Assembly (NCBI GenBank): GCA_019914945.1
Contig: CM034106.1
Coordinates: forward strand, 2,046,001-2,110,000
Length of the DNA stretch: 64,000 bases
DNA from: Typha latifolia
Lineage: Eukaryota; Streptophyta; Magnoliopsida; Poales; Typhaceae
Reading direction: 5' to 3'
Shown here in pieces: positions 61,201 to 64,000 of the stretch. Made by a program: the position numbers and the translations under genes. The notes under the pieces are model-generated. The model had not been told where the DNA came from. It made no database searches and worked only from the letters and a program-made list of their open reading frames with translations. The stretch's first letter is position 1. The number at the start of each line of letters is the position of its first letter.

Positions 61201-64000
61201 GTTTAGGCTTTTAGCATCTCCACTAGTGATTAAGTTAATAATAAAAACAAGCATTTGAAGAATCAACTTGCATTAGCTTAAGATAAAAAATATTCCACAA
61301 AAGTAATTGAATCGATAAAATCAGATTTTATGAAAACAAGTATTTGAAGAATCAACTACTTGCATTAGCTTGAGGTAGTAAAATATTCCATAGAAGTCAA
61401 TATGGAAACTATATGAAAGTTTATTGCTGTTGAGTTCATATATGAGAGTCTGTGACATACTATAAAAGCTTCAGATTGGAACATGGTTAACCATTTCAAG
61501 ATTGAGGACTTTGCCCTACCTGGTACTATTAAATATTAACTATTGAATGAATATGTTCCAAAATGATGTTCTCTAAAAGTCAGTAAGCATTTTCAATGCA
61601 AGAAGTGCTACAGAAGACAAACAACATATTTAAAATACCCTCCGACAAAATCAATGTGTTACAACTTGCATGAACAAATGGGACCTATACCTATAAACAC
61701 AAGTTTAGACTAAAATCATTTTAATGTATCTTCTATTTTCTTAGATTACTACTCTAATTAAGCATGGTGGACAGTTACCCATATGCCCCTCAAGAAAAAA
61801 ACAAAAACAATGGACAAGTTGCTTCAATCAGAACCCTTTTACATGGCTCAAGGAGAGAACCAAAATACATTTCTAAAAGATCATTGAGACACTTCAATCA
61901 GAACCCTTTGAATCTGCTTGTCCTCGGCTTTCTATTATATATGAGTGATCCCAAAAATGAAATAGCATGATGAATTGTGGAGTGGTTTTTTTTTTTTTCC
62001 TTCTCTCTATTCTTACAGCTACAAGGTAGCAACCATCCGTTCAGCCAAGTCCCCTAGGATACTAACAGAAATATATTTTAGTGGACTAAAATGGAAAAAA
62101 TACATCAATTTTTGCGCTCACTTGATGCTGATTAGATAAGCAAACTATAAATGTAAAGAGGCACTATATTAAGAGCCTCTGTAGACTGATGGTTAACAGA
62201 ATGGTTATTCAACTGCAAATTGAACCATCATAGGCATTTAGCAGATCAGCAAGGACATAAAACTTCCAGAGGAAGAAAGAGAGACGTTTTTAAGTGAAGA
62301 AATCCCAAATTGCCAAAGCAACTACTCGCCAACTTATAGAAAAACTGAATTGCAATTATTCTCTCATGGTTGGTTGAAAATCATGGCAACCAAGTAATCC
62401 CTTACTCCTTTCTCTAGATGATATGACTGATGGACACTAGCACCTTCAAGGGTGTGTCATCTAGAGTGAAATTTCAAAGCTATTATCTCAACAAATTTCA
62501 ATCTGATATAAAAGAAAACTGCGGCTATTGCGAACGGAAATTCATTTTGCAATCTATGTCCTCATTTTTCAGCTTCATTCCTAGTCTCGGTTAAATACTT
62601 CTCTGAGATAACAATATCAATGCTGAATCGTATATCTAAATTGTATTCATGGGAAGTGAGGGCTCAACTATGCTTGGACATTAATACAAAATATAAACAA
62701 CAGGAATGAAATTCCAAAAGAAGTATCCAAAGTTCCAAACCTAATAATATGAAGTGGTTTTAATAGGTTCACTACATTAAATATAAAATCTTTGTTTTTT
62801 TTTACCTTAGTAGATTTGTTTTTGGCAAGGAAATATTTTCTATCTCTGGTTATATATCCCTTGGATATAAAGTTTGAACACATTTCATATTATATTCTAT
62901 AGCATGTTGGAAGAAAGTAACCATCTAAGTATCTAACATCTTTCTTGTCATTCCTTTAACAAGTGATCACAATCATATGCTTGCAGCTTCATATGTCTAA
63001 GCATGTGGAACAAATGTAGAATATCTCTGCACATAGACATACAAGAAATCACATGTATCTCACTCAACTTCTCACATAGCAAAGAGCATACCTTTCTTCG
63101 ATTTGCAGAACCTTTTGTTTCCACATCTCTTGATTCTTCATAAGATTTTCGTTAATCTAGAAGAAGAAAAAAATAGAAGTATCAAGTTAAACGAGAATAC
63201 ATCTCTCAATAATACAGAAGATATGACACACCAGTAAAATTAGTAACTGTCTCTTATGAAATAGTTTCTTTGCTTTCAGATTCTACAGCTAACGGGTGCT
63301 TACATCATCAAGAAACTTCTTCTCTTCCATACACTTGGTGAGCTTCATTTGTAACTTCTGCAGCTTTAGACCCACAGCCTTCTCAACAGCCTCAGAAATT
63401 TCTCTCTCATTTTCTTCCTTGACTTCTAGCAGAAGTGATTCATAATACTAGTTCCAACAGAATAAACAAAATCCAACAATTGGTTAGGCCCAAAGTGAAT
63501 ATTATCATACATAAGCTCAAATAATTACAAAAATGACAATTTACAAGGATATTGGAAGAATACACAAAAACTATGCTGAATGTTTCAAGATGAATTCTAA
63601 ATAAAAGTTGCAGTATCAAATAAACCAAACAGTAAAAGCACATACTTTTCTTTGGTTTTCGAGTTCAGATGTGAGGAGGTCATTGTACTCTTGAACAATC
63701 TGAAGGGAAGAAAAGGAAAGAAGTGCAAAACAAGTTCTAGAGGTTAGAGGTTAACTAGTAAGGAAATGAAGAAAAGATTCAAGAAAACATGGTAAAATAA
63801 TGTATTACAGCATCAACTTTACTGTTGAAGAGAGCCTCGCTAATTCCAGAATCTCCGCTACACTCACAAGTTCCACACATATCATCTGTGTGAGAACAAG
63901 GGAGATTTAACTCAACCGGTTTCCCATCAGTTTTTGATTGAATTAGTCGATGGACATAGTTGTCACCAACATAATCCCAAACTCTTTGCGTCTCTAATTC
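58279..64000 (-). CDS. BRIZ2: BRAP2/BRIZ-like RING and UBP zinc-finger E3 ligase, C-terminal part
   Basis: The 3' part of a gene that enters from beyond 64000. Exons in view (minus): 64000-63809, 63699-63646, 63447-63304, 63156-63092, 61146-61092 and 58443-58279; frames join without breaks and end at TGA 58281-58279. The first visible segment ends the UBP-type zinc-finger region ([20 protein letters not shown], typical of BRAP2 proteins). Next comes a Lys/Glu-rich coiled coil ([15 protein letters not shown] to [16 protein letters not shown] heptads) and a basic tail [14 protein letters not shown]1 and BRIZ2 in Arabidopsis form a heteromeric E3 ligase needed for germination. The RING and RNA-binding parts lie outside the window, and BRIZ1 against BRIZ2 is not settled. 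Confidence 0.85.
58554..59551. mobile_element. Candidate gene-capturing hAT-like element (998 bp)
   Basis: The left end TAGAGACGATCAATTGGCCC resembles the nested element at 44814; the right end read inward is TAGTTTGCTAGCCCGCC. The flanks ggaacatt (58546-58553) and gaaacagt (59552-59559) agree at 6 of 8 bases. The interior is a mosaic: a segment with an exon-like frame ([12 protein letters not shown] region, 58955-59090) and a GC-rich segment (59225-59470) with caagcaagccgagg repeated at 59232 and 59374. It lies in the last intron of the BRIZ-like gene. Confidence 0.45.
59560..61091. other. Rest of the last intron of the BRIZ-like gene
   Basis: AT-rich intron sequence. An imperfect internal repeat (tacaaagttaaagattgg / tacaaagttaaatattgg) lies at 60020-60110. 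No coding exon or complete element seen. Confidence 0.5.
61243..61402. repeat. 90-bp imperfect tandem duplication in an intron
   Basis: aaaacaagcatttgaagaatc (61243) recurs as aaaacaagtatttgaagaatc (61333), and both continue into tgcattagctt and aatattcca. It lies in the intron between the last two coiled-coil exons in view. Confidence 0.8.

Overview
The window is nuclear DNA from a flowering plant. The genes have many introns with GT-AG borders, and their products are plant families: a chloroplast DnaJ, a class II KNOX homeodomain protein, a PB1-domain RAF-like kinase and a BRAP2/BRIZ-type RING protein. Long AT-rich stretches between genes carry Ty1/copia, LINE, hAT-like and MITE-like remnants. 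First exons are very GC-rich (25038-25631, 39900-40699, 51416-51853) and later exons are not. That falling GC gradient is typical of commelinid monocots, so I suggest a monocot; the species is not determined.

Layout. 1-600: last exon of an unrecognised gene whose product ends in an EAR-like FDLNLTP motif (+). 1454-1732: small single-exon gene of a plant family of unknown function (+). 2520-10375: chloroplast-type DnaJ with seven coding exons (-), plus a leader intron reaching about 13 kb; its introns hold a copia-type LTR with a tandem array of primer-binding sites, a short hAT-like element and a 133-bp duplication. 13-24.9 kb: mostly AT-rich intergenic DNA with three short GC-rich islands. 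25038-29674: KNAT3-like class II KNOX gene (+). 30.9-31.7 kb: a repeat with inverted ends. 32432-40699: RAF-like kinase with nine coding exons and a PB1 domain (-); its 3.8-kb intron is full of repeats. 41-51 kb: a repeat-rich block with a broken copia element that has a hAT-like element nested in it, a 32-bp minisatellite, a second LTR of the family at 4 kb, an Ac/Ds-like element with a perfect 8-bp target duplication, and a MITE with about 110-bp inverted ends. 51416-51853: small single-exon plant gene of unknown function (-). 53.7-54.6 kb: LINE reverse-transcriptase remnant and a MITE. 58279-64000: 3' part of a BRAP2/BRIZ-like gene (-), with a roughly 1-kb candidate gene-capturing hAT-like element in its last intron.

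The genes do not form a pathway. They are independent housekeeping or regulatory loci: plastid protein folding, developmental transcription control, osmotic-stress type kinase signalling and ubiquitination. I saw no new multi-gene system. The unusual material is in the transposon-derived DNA: the primer-binding-site array, the candidate gene-capturing element, a nested insertion and several non-autonomous elements with recognisable ends and near-perfect target duplications. All exon borders were read by eye from splice consensus and reading frame, without transcript data.
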